64,000 nt of DNA, taken from assembly GCF_027492855.1 (NCBI RefSeq), contig NZ_JAPUDY010000065.1:1-64000 (forward strand), in the 5' to 3' direction. The notes under the pieces are model-generated. The model was not told the origin of the DNA and searched no databases. It worked only from the letters and a program-made list of their open reading frames with translations. The stretch is from Acidovorax sp. (lineage in GTDB: Bacteria > Pseudomonadota > Gammaproteobacteria > Burkholderiales > Burkholderiaceae_C). Below are positions 25,549 to 35,153 of this stretch, one piece after another (within the stretch, counting starts at the first letter, position 1; the number at the start of each line of letters is the position of its first letter). A program made the translations under genes and the position numbers.

Positions 25549-28317
25549 ATGTCCGAATCTCCCTCTAACCCCCGTTGCCACCAGCCCTTCCCCGAGGGGC
25601 CGCTGGCCGAGCATTCGCGCTTTTACCAGCGCCTGCACCGCCGCTACGCGAACGACCTGGCCCTGCTGCCCCCCGGCACCCCGGTGCTGGCCACCCTGGA
25701 GCAGGCCTACGACGCGCTGTGCGCCCGGGGCTGCGATACCGGCACCGCCTTGCGCATGCTGCGGCAACTGGTCATGGAGCGGCTCATCCAGCTCGATTGC
25801 GAGGCGCAGGCCCCGCTGGCCGACATCACCCGCGCCGTGACCGAGCTGGCCGAGCTGGCGCTGGACCGTGCCTGCACCCAGGCGCGCCGCGAGTTGGACG
25901 AACGCCACGGAGCGCCCTGCGGCCCCCAAGGGCAGGCCGTGCAGCTCTGGATCATCGGCATGGGCAAGCTGGGTGCGCGCGAGCTCAACGTCTCCAGCGA
26001 CATCGACCTGATCTACGTGTACGAGCACGATGGCGAAACAGCGGGCATGGAGGGTGGCCGGGGCCGCATCTCCAACCACGAATACTTCGCACGGGCCGTC
26101 AAGGCCATCTACAGCCTGGTGGGCGACACCACCGAGCATGGTTTTGTGTTCCGTGTGGACCTGGCGCTGCGGCCCAACGGCAACTCCGGCCCGGCATCGG
26201 TGTCGCTGGCGGCGCTGGAGGAATACCTGCAGAACCAGGGCCGCGAATGGGAGCGTTTTGCCTGGCTCAAAAGCCGCGTGGTGGCGCCGCGCGATTGCAT
26301 CGGCAGCCCCGAGGTGCAGGCGCTGCGTGGCGTGGTGTTGCCCTTCGTGTTCCGCCGCTACCTGGACTACAGCGTGTTCGATGCGCTGCGCTCCCTGCAC
26401 AGCCAGATCCGCGACCATGCCGCCAAGCGCAGCGCGGGCCACCCGGAGCGCGCCAACGACGTGAAGCTCTCACGCGGCGGCATCCGCGAGATCGAATTCA
26501 CCGTGCAGCTGCTGCAAGTGGTGCGTGGCGGGCAGTTCCCCGAGCTGCGCCGCCGCCCCACACTCGACGCCCTGCAGCGCCTCGCCCATGCCGGCCTCAT
26601 GCCGCAGGCAACGGCCGACGCGCTGGCCAAGGCCTATATATTCCTGCGCCGCGTGGAGCACCGCATCCAGTACCTGGACGACCAGCAGACCCATGTGCTG
26701 CCCACGCGCGACGACGACCTGGCCTGGATCGCCCAGACCCTGGGCTTCAAGGATTGCTGCGCGTTTTTGCACGAGCTCGATGCCCACCGCGAACTGGTGG
26801 CCCAAGAGTTCGACACCCTGCTGGGTGGCGCGGGCAAGAAGCAGTGCAACGGTGGCGGCTGCGGCGGCCCCCGTTCCACCACACCACCGCCGCCTGAACT
26901 GGAAACCCTGCTGGAGCAGTTGCCGCCCGGCTTTCGCGAGCGTGTGGCCGAATGGCGCAACCACCCGCGCGTGGCGGGCCTGCGCGACGAGGCGCGCGCG
27001 CGCCTGTTCCGCCTGGTGCAGCGCACGGCACTGTGGATCAACGAAGGCCGCGTCACCGAAGAAGCCGCGCTGCGCATGGCCAACTGGCTGGAGCCCTTGC
27101 TGCGCCGTGAGAGCTACCTTGCACTGCTGCTGGAACGCCCCTCGGTGCACGAGCAATTGCTGCACCTCTTGGGCGCGGCCAAGTGGCCCGCGCGCTACCT
27201 GCTGCAGCACCCCGGTGTGATCGACGAGTTGGTGGGCGCCTCCCTGCTGTCCGAGCGTTTTGTGGTGGCCGATTTCGAGCGCGAGCTGGGCATGCGCCTG
27301 GCTTCGCTGCAATCCACGGGCGAAGACGACGACGAAACCCTGCTCAACCTGCTGCGGCGCGCCCAGCATGCCGAAACCTTCCGCACCCTGGCCCGCGATG
27401 TGGAGCGCCGCATCACCGTGGAGCAGGTGGCGGACGACCTCTCGGCGCTGGCCGACAGCGTGCTGCGCATCACCAGCCAGTGGTGCTGGAGCCGCCTCAA
27501 AAACCGCCACCGGGACGAGCCCCAGTTCGGCATCATTGGCTACGGCAAGCTGGGCGGCAAAGAGCTGGGCTACGGCAGCGACCTGGACATCGTCTTTGTG
27601 TTCGACGACGACGACGAGCGGGCCTCCGAGGTTTATGCCGCCTTTGTGCGCAAGCTCATCAACTGGCTCACGGTGAAGACCGGCGAGGGCGATCTGTACG
27701 AGATCGACACGGCGCTGCGGCCCAACGGAAACTCGGGCCTGCTGGTGACGAGCTTCGACGCCTACGCCAACTACCAGCAGCAGCGCGGCAGCAACACCGC
27801 CTGGACCTGGGAGCACCAGGCCATGACGCGTGCGCGCTTCGTGATGGGCGGCGCGGCCCTGCAAGCCCGTTTCGACGCAGTGCGCGAAGCCGTCATCACC
27901 TCCACGCGCGACCCACTGGCCTTGCAGGGCGAGATCGTGACCATGCGCGAGCGCGTGCGCTCGGCCCACCCCACGCCCGCCGGGCGGTTTGACGTCAAAC
28001 ACAGCCAGGGCGGCATGGTGGATGCAGAGTTCGCCGTGCAATACCTGGTGCTTTCGCAGTCTGCAGCCCACCCCGAGCTGCGCGGCAACGTGGGCAACAT
28101 CGCGCTGCTGCAACGCGCCGAGCAGGTGGGCCTGCTGCCCGCTGGCGTGGGCCAGGCGGCGGCCAGCGCCTACCGGGAGCTGCGCCGCGTGCAACACGTG
28201 GCGCGCCTGGACGAGGCGCCCATCCACGTCACGCCGCCCGCCTTGCAGGCCGAGCGCGACGCGGTTCTGGCACTGTGGCATGCCGTGTTTGGGGAAGCCC
28301 CAGGGGTCAAGGCATAG
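25549..28317 (+). CDS. glnE: Bifunctional glutamine synthetase adenylyltransferase/adenylyl-removing enzyme
   Basis: GlnE adds and removes AMP on glutamine synthetase in response to PII proteins and glutamine. From ATG 25549 the product is 922 residues (E. coli 946); a GTG at 25513 would add 12 residues, and neither start has a strong Shine-Dalgarno. Two nucleotidyltransferase cores are visible: the N-terminal adenylyl-removase with GMGKLGARELNVSSDIDL near residue 137, and the C-terminal adenylyl-transferase with GYGKLGGKELGYGSDLDI near residue 664. A low-complexity linker with GGGCGGP and TTPPPPE lies near residue 440. Divergent from the YhdP-like gene. Confidence 0.96.
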   Translation: MSESPSNPRCHQPFPEGPLAEHSRFYQRLHRRYANDLALLPPGTPVLATLEQAYDALCARGCDTGTALRMLRQLVMERLIQLDCEAQAPLADITRAVTELAELALDRACTQARRELDERHGAPCGPQGQAVQLWIIGMGKLGARELNVSSDIDLIYVYEHDGETAGMEGGRGRISNHEYFARAVKAIYSLVGDTTEHGFVFRVDLALRPNGNSGPASVSLAALEEYLQNQGREWERFAWLKSRVVAPRDCIGSPEVQALRGVVLPFVFRRYLDYSVFDALRSLHSQIRDHAAKRSAGHPERANDVKLSRGGIREIEFTVQLLQVVRGGQFPELRRRPTLDALQRLAHAGLMPQATADALAKAYIFLRRVEHRIQYLDDQQTHVLPTRDDDLAWIAQTLGFKDCCAFLHELDAHRELVAQEFDTLLGGAGKKQCNGGGCGGPRSTTPPPPELETLLEQLPPGFRERVAEWRNHPRVAGLRDEARARLFRLVQRTALWINEGRVTEEAALRMANWLEPLLRRESYLALLLERPSVHEQLLHLLGAAKWPARYLLQHPGVIDELVGASLLSERFVVADFERELGMRLASLQSTGEDDDETLLNLLRRAQHAETFRTLARDVERRITVEQVADDLSALADSVLRITSQWCWSRLKNRHRDEPQFGIIGYGKLGGKELGYGSDLDIVFVFDDDDERASEVYAAFVRKLINWLTVKTGEGDLYEIDTALRPNGNSGLLVTSFDAYANYQQQRGSNTAWTWEHQAMTRARFVMGGAALQARFDAVREAVITSTRDPLALQGEIVTMRERVRSAHPTPAGRFDVKHSQGGMVDAEFAVQYLVLSQSAAHPELRGNVGNIALLQRAEQVGLLPAGVGQAAASAYRELRRVQHVARLDEAPIHVTPPALQAERDAVLALWHAVFGEAPGVKA

Positions 28318-28380
28318 CGCTTTTCAGATGGCGGCAAACGGGTTGCATCTTGAAGCAATTCGCCGCCTGAAACGGTCCGT

Positions 28381-28402
28381 AATTTAAACACCCGTTTGAA
28401 TT
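28381..28402. promoter_or_regulatory. Candidate operator of the efflux-operon TetR regulator
   Basis: An imperfect 22-bp palindrome with arms AATT.AAAC and GTTT.AATT around a 4-bp centre (16 of 22 positions symmetric). It lies 22 bp ahead of the TetR-type gene, in the only promoter-bearing gap of the operon, so autoregulation is likely. Inferred from symmetry and position only. Confidence 0.5.
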
Positions 28403-28423
28403 GCGGTGATCTAATCCGGGGCC

Positions 28424-29152
28424 ATGAACTCCGGCGCCCGCCCCATCCCCGCATCCCAGCGCACCGCCCGCAGCGACGGTGAAGACACACGGGCTCGCCT
28501 GCTGCAGGCGGCTCTTCAACTTTTCTCTGAAAAGGGCTTTGCCCAGACCTCGGTGCGCGCCATTGCGCAGGCCGCAGGTACCAACGTAGCCGCCATCGCC
28601 TACCACTTTGGCGACAAGGCGCAGCTGTACACGGCCACCTTCTACGAGCCCTTTGGCAGTAGTAGCGAGCTGATTCCGGTGTTTACCGATCCGGCCCTCG
28701 ATCTGCAAAGCGCGTTGCACCACTACTTCGCGGGCTTTTTGGAGCCGCTGAAACACGACGACCTATTCACCCAATCGCTGCGCCTGCACGTGCGCGAGCT
28801 GCTCGACCCCACCCATGTCTGGTCCGAGCTGATGGAACGCGAGTGCCGCGCCCCGCATCTGGCGCTGGTACAGGTGTTGTGTCGGCACATGGGCGCAAGC
28901 GAGGTGGACGACGAGCTGCACCGGCTCGCCTTCTCCCTGGCAGGCCTGGCCATGCAACTGTGGACGCAGCGCGACCCCCTGCTGGCCATTGCGCCGCAGT
29001 TGGGGGGATCGGGGGCTGTGGACCTGTGGGTGGAGCGGCTCACCGGCTATGCCCTGAGCATGGTGCAGGGCGAGATCACCCGGCGGGCGGCCGCCAACCA
29101 GCCCACACGCAGTGCTCCCCGTGCATCGCACAAGAAGGAATCCAACGCATGA
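28424..29152 (+). CDS. TetR/AcrR family regulator (CerR/DUF1956 C-terminal type)
   Basis: 242 residues. The N-terminal TetR helix-turn-helix spans about residues 20-66 (DTRARLLQAALQLFSEKGFA, then IAQAAGTNVAAIAYHFGDKA). The C-terminal ligand domain resembles DUF1956 of CecR/YbiH (LRLHVRELLDPTHVWSELME). It is the first gene of a four-gene efflux operon and its stop overlaps the ATG of the next gene by 4 nt, so the repressor and the pump are translated together. A palindrome precedes it, consistent with self-repression relieved by a pump substrate (inference). Confidence 0.9.
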   Translation: MNSGARPIPASQRTARSDGEDTRARLLQAALQLFSEKGFAQTSVRAIAQAAGTNVAAIAYHFGDKAQLYTATFYEPFGSSSELIPVFTDPALDLQSALHHYFAGFLEPLKHDDLFTQSLRLHVRELLDPTHVWSELMERECRAPHLALVQVLCRHMGASEVDDELHRLAFSLAGLAMQLWTQRDPLLAIAPQLGGSGAVDLWVERLTGYALSMVQGEITRRAAANQPTRSAPRASHKKESNA

Positions 29153-30534
29153 CTCTGAACAAGGCCCGATGCATCTGGGCGGTTTGTCTGCCCCTGGCGC
29201 TGGGCGCGTGTGCCGTCACCGCGCCACCGGCCCACATCGCAGCAGCCACGCCCGTGGCGTGGCAGGCGCCTCTGCCGCACCAGGGCTCGCTGGGCAACAT
29301 GGCCCAGTGGTGGACCCAACTGGGCGACCCCTTGCTGGTCGAGCTGATCGACGCAGCCCAGGCCGTGAGCCCCGGCATCGCCCAGGCCCAGGCGCGCATT
29401 GCGCAGGCCCGTGCCACGCAAGTCAGCAGCCGGGCCGCGCTGCTGCCCGCGCTCGATGCACAGGCCAGCGCCAGTCGGGGCTTCAACGAGCAACTGGCTG
29501 GCACGGCCACCACGGCCCAGGCCGGGTTGCAGGCAAGCTGGGAGATCGACCTCTTCGGTGCGAACCGGGCCACCAAGACAGCAGCGGACGAGCGGCTGGC
29601 AGGCGCCCAGGCGCTGTGGCACGAGGCGCGCGTGAGCGTGGCCGCCGAGGTGGCGCAGCAGACCAGCAGCCTGCGCACCTGCCTTAATCAACTGCGCGTG
29701 GCCGAGCGCGATGCGCAATCGCGCGGCGAGACCTCACGCCTGGCCCAACTCAGCGAGCGCGCGGGCTTTACCGCACCCGCCACTGCCGCGCTGGCCCGCG
29801 CCAGTGCCGCCGAAGCCCAGGCCCGCACCGCGCAGCAACACATGCAGTGTGATGTGGAGACCAAAACCTTGGTGGCGCTCACTGGCTGGGAAGAGCCCGC
29901 CCTGCGCACCCGCCTGGCAACGCCGGTGGCTGCGGCCCCTGACACGCTGTTTGCCATGGGAACGCTGCCCGCCCAGGTGCTGGCCCAGCGCCCCGACATC
30001 TACAACGCCGAGCGCGAGGTGGCAGCCGCCAGCGCCGAGGTGGGCAGCGCGCAGGCCCAGCGCTATTCACGCCTGTCGCTCAGCGGCACCGTGGGCGCGG
30101 CCTGGGTGCGCACCGGCGGGGTGACAACCGACCTCAACACCTGGACCATCGGCCCGCTGGCGCTGAGCGTGCCTTTGTTCGACGGCGGTCGGCGCACGGC
30201 GTTGACCGATGCTGCGCAGGCACGCTACGACGAGGCCGCAGCCCTGTACCGCGCCAAGGTGCGCCAGGCTGTGAGCGAGGTGGAGCAAGCCCTGGTGCGG
30301 CTGCAGAGCACGGCCGAACGCAACGCCAGTGCGCGGGTGGCAGCCGAGGGCTACCGCACTTCATTCGATGCCACCGAGGCGCGCTGGCGCGGCGGCCTGG
30401 CGAGCCTGGTGGAGCTGGAAGACGCCCGGCGCACCGCGCTGGCAGCCGAGAACGCACTGATCGCGCTGCAGCACGAACGCCAGACGGCCTGGGTGGCGCT
30501 GTACCGCGCCGCCGGTGGCGGCTGGGCGCCATGA
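29149..30534 (+). CDS. RND efflux outer membrane factor (NodT/OprM type lipoprotein)
   Basis: 461 residues from ATG 29149, with aagga upstream. The N-terminus is a lipoprotein signal (LALGAC, Cys20). Two OEP repeats follow, with the typical WWTQLGDPLLVELIDAA near residue 51, ASWEIDLFGANRATKTAADE near 135 and LPAQVLAQRPDIYNAEREVA near 275. Such trimers form the outer-membrane channel docked to an RND pump. It is the second gene of the operon, coupled to the regulator by an ATGA overlap; the adaptor starts about 60 bp after its stop. Confidence 0.93.
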   Translation: MTLNKARCIWAVCLPLALGACAVTAPPAHIAAATPVAWQAPLPHQGSLGNMAQWWTQLGDPLLVELIDAAQAVSPGIAQAQARIAQARATQVSSRAALLPALDAQASASRGFNEQLAGTATTAQAGLQASWEIDLFGANRATKTAADERLAGAQALWHEARVSVAAEVAQQTSSLRTCLNQLRVAERDAQSRGETSRLAQLSERAGFTAPATAALARASAAEAQARTAQQHMQCDVETKTLVALTGWEEPALRTRLATPVAAAPDTLFAMGTLPAQVLAQRPDIYNAEREVAAASAEVGSAQAQRYSRLSLSGTVGAAWVRTGGVTTDLNTWTIGPLALSVPLFDGGRRTALTDAAQARYDEAAALYRAKVRQAVSEVEQALVRLQSTAERNASARVAAEGYRTSFDATEARWRGGLASLVELEDARRTALAAENALIALQHERQTAWVALYRAAGGGWAP

Positions 30535-30595
30535 AGCACGCCCCTCGCAGTCGCCTGCAGCGCCATGGATCACTGAATTGAATTCTTCAGGACAG

Positions 30596-31807
30596 ATGCA
30601 AATGCAACATTCCTCTTTCTCCTTCCAATTTTCTCCCACCGCCTTCGCCGTGATCGCCGCCTGCGTGCTGGCCACGGGCGGTGCCCTGGTGTACTCCGGT
30701 ACATCGCGCGCTGCCGATGAGCCCAAAGCAGGCCAGCCCCGCCCCGCGCTCACCGTGAGCACGGCCCTGCCGCTGCGCGCTGCCGTGCCGGTGCGCCTGG
30801 CCGCCAACGGCAACGTGGCCGCCTGGCAAGAGGCGAGCATCGGCGCCGAAAGCAACGGCCTGCGCCTGACCGACGTGCGCGTGAACGTGGGCGACGTGGT
30901 CAAGGCCGGCCAGGTGCTGGCCACCTTTTCGGCCGAGACCGTGTTGGCCGATGTGGCGCAAATGCGCGCTAGCCTGCTCGAAGCCCAGGCCCATGCGGCC
31001 GAGGCGGCGGCCAATGCCGAGCGGGCGCGCTCGCTGCAGGCCACGGGCGCTTTAAGCCAGCAGCAGATCCAGCAGTACACCACCGCCGAGCAGACCGCCC
31101 AGGCCCGCGTCGAGGCCGCCAAGGCCACCCTCAGCGCGCACCAGTTGCGCCTGAAGTACACGCAGGTGGTGGCGCCCGACAGCGGTGTGATCTCGGTCCG
31201 CACCGCCACCGTGGGCGCAGTGGTGAGCGCGGGCACCGAGCTGTTCCGCATGGTGCGCAAGGGGCGCCTGGAGTGGCGCGCCGAGGTCACGTCCGCTGAG
31301 CTGCGGCGCGTTCAACCCGGCGCCAAGGTCAGCGTCACCGCCACCAGCGGCGCGGTGGCCGAAGGCACGGTGCGCATGATCGCGCCCACCGTGGACCCAC
31401 AAACGCGCAATACGCTGGTGTATGTCGATCTGCCCACCCACAGCGATTTCCGTGCCGGAATGTTTGCGCGCGGCGAGTTCGCGCTGGGCCACAGCGATGC
31501 GCTCACCGTGCCACAAGAGGCGCTGGTGGTGCGCGATGGTTTTACCTACGTGTTCGTGGTGGGGGCAGAGCAGCGTGTGCAGCAGCGCAAGGTGCTCACC
31601 GGCCGCCGCATGGCCGACCGCGTCGAGGTGCTCTCGGGCCTGGACGCTGGGGCCTCCGTGGCCGTGCGCGGCGCGGGCTTCTTGAACGACGGCGACCTGG
31701 TGCGCGTGGTGCCTGCGCCACCCGCCAGCAGCAGCTCGTTGACCCCTCGTTTTGACAAAAAACTGGCTCTAGCGCTTATTGGGCAAGCGCAAACAGCTAT
31801 CAATTGA
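30596..31807 (+). CDS. RND efflux periplasmic adaptor (membrane fusion protein)
   Basis: I start at ATG 30596 (MQMQHSSFSFQFSP) with AGGA 5 nt upstream; 403 residues. One N-terminal hydrophobic segment (about residues 15-38) is followed by a biotinyl-lipoyl half-motif (GLRLTDVRVNVGDVVKAGQV), an alpha-helical hairpin rich in Ala/Glu (about 120-170), the second lipoyl half (LKYTQVVAPDSGVISVRTAT) and the beta-barrel domain. It links the inner-membrane pump to the outer-membrane factor. The last ~15 residues and the stop are encoded by a dispersed repeat copy, so the native C-terminus may originally have been different. Confidence 0.93.
   Translation: MQMQHSSFSFQFSPTAFAVIAACVLATGGALVYSGTSRAADEPKAGQPRPALTVSTALPLRAAVPVRLAANGNVAAWQEASIGAESNGLRLTDVRVNVGDVVKAGQVLATFSAETVLADVAQMRASLLEAQAHAAEAAANAERARSLQATGALSQQQIQQYTTAEQTAQARVEAAKATLSAHQLRLKYTQVVAPDSGVISVRTATVGAVVSAGTELFRMVRKGRLEWRAEVTSAELRRVQPGAKVSVTATSGAVAEGTVRMIAPTVDPQTRNTLVYVDLPTHSDFRAGMFARGEFALGHSDALTVPQEALVVRDGFTYVFVVGAEQRVQQRKVLTGRRMADRVEVLSGLDAGASVAVRGAGFLNDGDLVRVVPAPPASSSSLTPRFDKKLALALIGQAQTAIN
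31763..31806 (+). repeat. Dispersed double-hairpin repeat, copy E (inside coding sequence)
   Basis: ggctct, then agcgcttattgggcaagcgc (GC arm), then agctatcaattg (start of the AT arm). It is translated as the C-terminus of the adaptor protein, and its downstream edge runs into the ribosome binding site region of the RND gene. Confidence 0.8.
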
Positions 31808-31819
31808 GGAGCATTCTTC

Positions 31820-34800
31820 ATGAATGTATCCACCTGGTCCATCAAGAACCCGATCCCTGCGCTGATGCTGTTTGTGCTGCTGACCTTCGGCGGCCTGCTG
31901 TCGTTCAACGCCATGAAGGTGCAGAACTTTCCGGACATCGATCTGCCCACGGTCTCCGTGACCGTGGCGCTGCCCGGCGCCTCGCCCACGCAGCTAGAGA
32001 ACGACGTCGCCCGCAAGATCGAGAACAGCATCGCCACGCTGCAGGACTTGAAGCACATCTACACCAAGGTGCAGGATGGCGGTGCCACCATCACGGCCGA
32101 GTTTCGGCTGGAAAAACCCACGCAAGAGGCGCTGGATGACGTGCGCTCTGCCGTGGCGCGTGTGCGCGGCGACCTGCCCGGTGACGTGCGCGACCCCATC
32201 GTGACCAAGATGGACCTGGCCGCGCAGCCCGTGCTGGCCTTCACCATCGCCTCAGGCCGCATGGACGACGAGGCGCTGTCGTGGTTTGTGGACGACGCCG
32301 TGGCCAAGAAGCTGCTCGCGGTGCGCGGCGTGGGCGCCGTCAACCGCGTGGGCGGCGTTCAGCGGGAGGTGCACGTGGCGCTGGACCCGGTGAAGCTGCA
32401 GGCCCTGGGCGCCACGGCGGCCGACGTGTCGCGCCAACTGCGCCAGGTGCAGCAAGAAAGCGCGGGCGGGCGCACCGACCTGGGCGGCAGCGAGCAGCCC
32501 GTGCGCACACTGGCCACCGTGCAGTCGGCGCAAGAGCTGGCGGGCCTTACGCTGGCACTGTCGGACGGCCGCCGCATCCGGCTGGACCAGGTGGCCACGG
32601 TGTCGGACACCATCGCCGAGCCGCGCGCACTGGCCCTGCTCAACGGCAAGCCCGTGGTGGGCTTTGAGGTGGCGCGCAGCAAAGGCGCGAGCGAGGTCGA
32701 GGTGGGCGCCGCCGTGCAGGCGGCCCTGCAGGAGATGCGCACACAGCACCCTGACCTCGAAATCACCGAAGCCTTCAACTTCGTGCAGCCCGCACAGGAG
32801 GAATACGACGGCTCCATGCACCTGTTGTACGAAGGTGCGCTGCTAGCCGTGCTGGTGGTGTGGCTGTTCCTGCGCGACTGGCGCGCCACCTTTGTCTCGG
32901 CCGTGGCGTTACCACTGTCGGTCATCCCGGCGTTCATCGGCATGCACCTGCTGGGTTTTTCGATCAACGTGATCACGCTGCTGGCGCTGTCGCTGGTGGT
33001 GGGCATTCTGGTGGACGACGCCATCGTGGAGGTCGAGAACATCGTGCGCCACCTACGCATGGGCAAAACACCCTATCAGGCGGCCATGGAAGCCGCCGAC
33101 GAGATCGGCCTGGCCGTGGTGGCCACCACCTTCACGCTGATCGCGGTGTTTTTGCCCACCGCATTCATGAGCGGCATCGCGGGCAAGTTCTTCAAGCAGT
33201 TTGGCTGGACGGCCTCGCTCGCTGTGTTTGCCAGCCTGGTGGTGGCGCGCCTGCTCACGCCCATGATGGCGGCCTATATCCTCAAACCCATCGTCGGCGA
33301 CCACAAGGACCCGCGCTGGATGACGGTGTACCTGCGCTGGGCTGCGTGGTGTGTCAGGCACCGCTGGGTGACCTTTGTCGCCACCGCGGCGTTCTTCATC
33401 GGCTCGCTGGCGCTTATCCCGCTGCTGCCCACGGGCTTCATCCCGCCCGACGACAACTCGCAGACCCAGGTGTACCTGGAGCTGCCGCCCGGCGCCACGC
33501 TGGCGCAGACCCGCGCCGTGGCCGAGGACGCGCGCACGCGCATCGCCCAGGTGGCGCATGTGAAAAGCGTGTACACCACCATCGGCGCGGGCTCGGCCGG
33601 GGGCGACCCCTTCATGGGCAGCGCCAATGCCGAGACACGCAAAGCCACGCTCACCATCCTGCTGGCCGAGCGGGGTGACCGCCCGCGCAAGCAGGGCATC
33701 GAAAACCAGATCCGCGCCGCGCTGGAAACCCTGCCCGGCGTGCGCAGCAAGGTGGGCCTGGGCGGCTCGGGCGAGAAATACGTGCTGGTACTCACGGGCG
33801 ACGACCCCAAGGCGCTGACCAGCGCGGCCCTGGCGGTCGAGAAAGACCTGCGCACCATCCCCGGCCTGGGCAGCATCTCGTCCACCGCCAGCCTGGTGCG
33901 CTCCGAGATCGCCGTGCGCCCCGACTTCGCGCGCGCCGCCGACCTGGGCGTGACCAGCAGCGCCATCGCCGAAACCCTACGCATCGCCACCGTGGGCGAC
34001 TACGACGTAGCGCTGCCCAAGCTCAACCTCTCATCGCGCCAGGTGCCCATCGTCGTCAAGCTGCAAGACGACGCCCGCAAGGACCTGTCGCTGCTTGAGC
34101 GCCTGCCCGTGCAGGGCAGCAAAGGCCCGGTCATGCTTGGCCAGGTGGCCACGCTGGAGTTCAGCGGCGGCCCCGCCGTGGTAGAGCGCTACGACCGTGC
34201 GCGCAACGTGAACTTCGAAATCGAACTCTCGGGCCAGCCGCTGGGCGACGTGACCAAGGTGGTAGAGGCCTTGCCCTCCATCAAGAACCTGCCGCCGGGC
34301 GTGCGCCAGGCTGCAGTGGGCGACGCCGAGGTGATGGGCGAGTTGTTCGCCAGCTTCGGCCTGGCCATGCTCACCGGCGTGTTGTGCATCTACATCGTGC
34401 TGGTGCTGCTGTTCAAGGACTTTTTGCACCCAGTCACCATCCTGGCGGCGTTGCCGCTATCGCTGGGCGGCGCCTTCGTGGGCTTGCTGATCGCACAAAA
34501 GAGCTTCTCGATGCCCTCACTCATCGGGCTCATCATGCTCATGGGCATCGCCACCAAAAATTCGATCCTATTGGTCGAATACGCCATCCTGGCGCGGCGC
34601 GAACACGGCATGACACGCTTCGAGGCCCTGATCGACGCCTGCCACAAACGCGCCCGCCCCATCATCATGACCACGCTGGCCATGGGCGCAGGCATGGTGC
34701 CCATCGCCATAGGCTTCGGCGCGGCCGACCCTACATTTCGCTCGCCCATGGCGGTGGCGGTGATCGGGGGGCTCATCACTTCTACCCTGCTAAGCCTGCT

Positions 34801-34909
34801 GGTGATCCCGGCCGTGTTCACCGGGGTGGACGACCTGGGCCAGTGGTTCGGGCGCGTGCTGCGCAGGTTGCGGGGCGTGCGGCCCGCAGGCCCGCCAGCT
34901 GCGCACTGA
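31820..34909 (+). CDS. RND efflux transporter, HAE1/multidrug type
   Basis: 1029 residues, start ATG 31820 with gagga upstream. The standard two-fold RND layout is visible: TM1, a large periplasmic loop, TM2-6, then the repeat. Proton-relay residues are present: the Asp-Asp pair in VVGILVDDAIVEVENI near residue 400 and Lys near 913 in GIATKNSILLVEYA. This is the inner-membrane proton/drug antiporter of the tripartite pump encoded with its upstream neighbours. The 3' end (from about 34888, encoding GPPAAH and the stop) matches the interior of the repeated element found three more times downstream, so an element insertion seems to have supplied a new terminus. Confidence 0.95.
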   Translation: MNVSTWSIKNPIPALMLFVLLTFGGLLSFNAMKVQNFPDIDLPTVSVTVALPGASPTQLENDVARKIENSIATLQDLKHIYTKVQDGGATITAEFRLEKPTQEALDDVRSAVARVRGDLPGDVRDPIVTKMDLAAQPVLAFTIASGRMDDEALSWFVDDAVAKKLLAVRGVGAVNRVGGVQREVHVALDPVKLQALGATAADVSRQLRQVQQESAGGRTDLGGSEQPVRTLATVQSAQELAGLTLALSDGRRIRLDQVATVSDTIAEPRALALLNGKPVVGFEVARSKGASEVEVGAAVQAALQEMRTQHPDLEITEAFNFVQPAQEEYDGSMHLLYEGALLAVLVVWLFLRDWRATFVSAVALPLSVIPAFIGMHLLGFSINVITLLALSLVVGILVDDAIVEVENIVRHLRMGKTPYQAAMEAADEIGLAVVATTFTLIAVFLPTAFMSGIAGKFFKQFGWTASLAVFASLVVARLLTPMMAAYILKPIVGDHKDPRWMTVYLRWAAWCVRHRWVTFVATAAFFIGSLALIPLLPTGFIPPDDNSQTQVYLELPPGATLAQTRAVAEDARTRIAQVAHVKSVYTTIGAGSAGGDPFMGSANAETRKATLTILLAERGDRPRKQGIENQIRAALETLPGVRSKVGLGGSGEKYVLVLTGDDPKALTSAALAVEKDLRTIPGLGSISSTASLVRSEIAVRPDFARAADLGVTSSAIAETLRIATVGDYDVALPKLNLSSRQVPIVVKLQDDARKDLSLLERLPVQGSKGPVMLGQVATLEFSGGPAVVERYDRARNVNFEIELSGQPLGDVTKVVEALPSIKNLPPGVRQAAVGDAEVMGELFASFGLAMLTGVLCIYIVLVLLFKDFLHPVTILAALPLSLGGAFVGLLIAQKSFSMPSLIGLIMLMGIATKNSILLVEYAILARREHGMTRFEALIDACHKRARPIIMTTLAMGAGMVPIAIGFGAADPTFRSPMAVAVIGGLITSTLLSLLVIPAVFTGVDDLGQWFGRVLRRLRGVRPAGPPAAH

Positions 34910-35153
34910 GTGGCGCTAACGAGGGGGTGAGCGACCGCTCGAGGTGATTCTGGAACGGTGTCTGCTCGATGAACTCGTTCCTGGGCGCGTTAGCGGTAGG
35001 TGGTCTTGGCCTGCCTCAAGGGTTGAGCGCACAGTCAATTGCTATCATATTAATAGCAATCCATGATTGATGGACAAGCGCTGGGTTGCTATTTCAGGGT
35101 GCATCGTAGAGTGCCGGCATGGGGTCGTGAGGGCAAGATGCAAGACCTGACCC
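34888..35153. mobile_element. Truncated copy (E0) of the 452-bp inverted-end element
   Basis: Homologous to the right-hand ~60% of the three complete copies (ggcccgccagctgcgcac through tgaccc). It shares the blocks cggtaggtggtcttggcctg and gtgcatcgtagagtgccgg and ends with caagacctgaccc at 35141-35153. The left part is missing; the remaining part begins within the RND gene. Confidence 0.75.
35041..35094 (-). repeat. Dispersed double-hairpin repeat, copy F (within element E0)
   Basis: gctatcatattaatagc is the AT arm; a decayed GC arm follows (ggacaagcgct). Confidence 0.6.
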
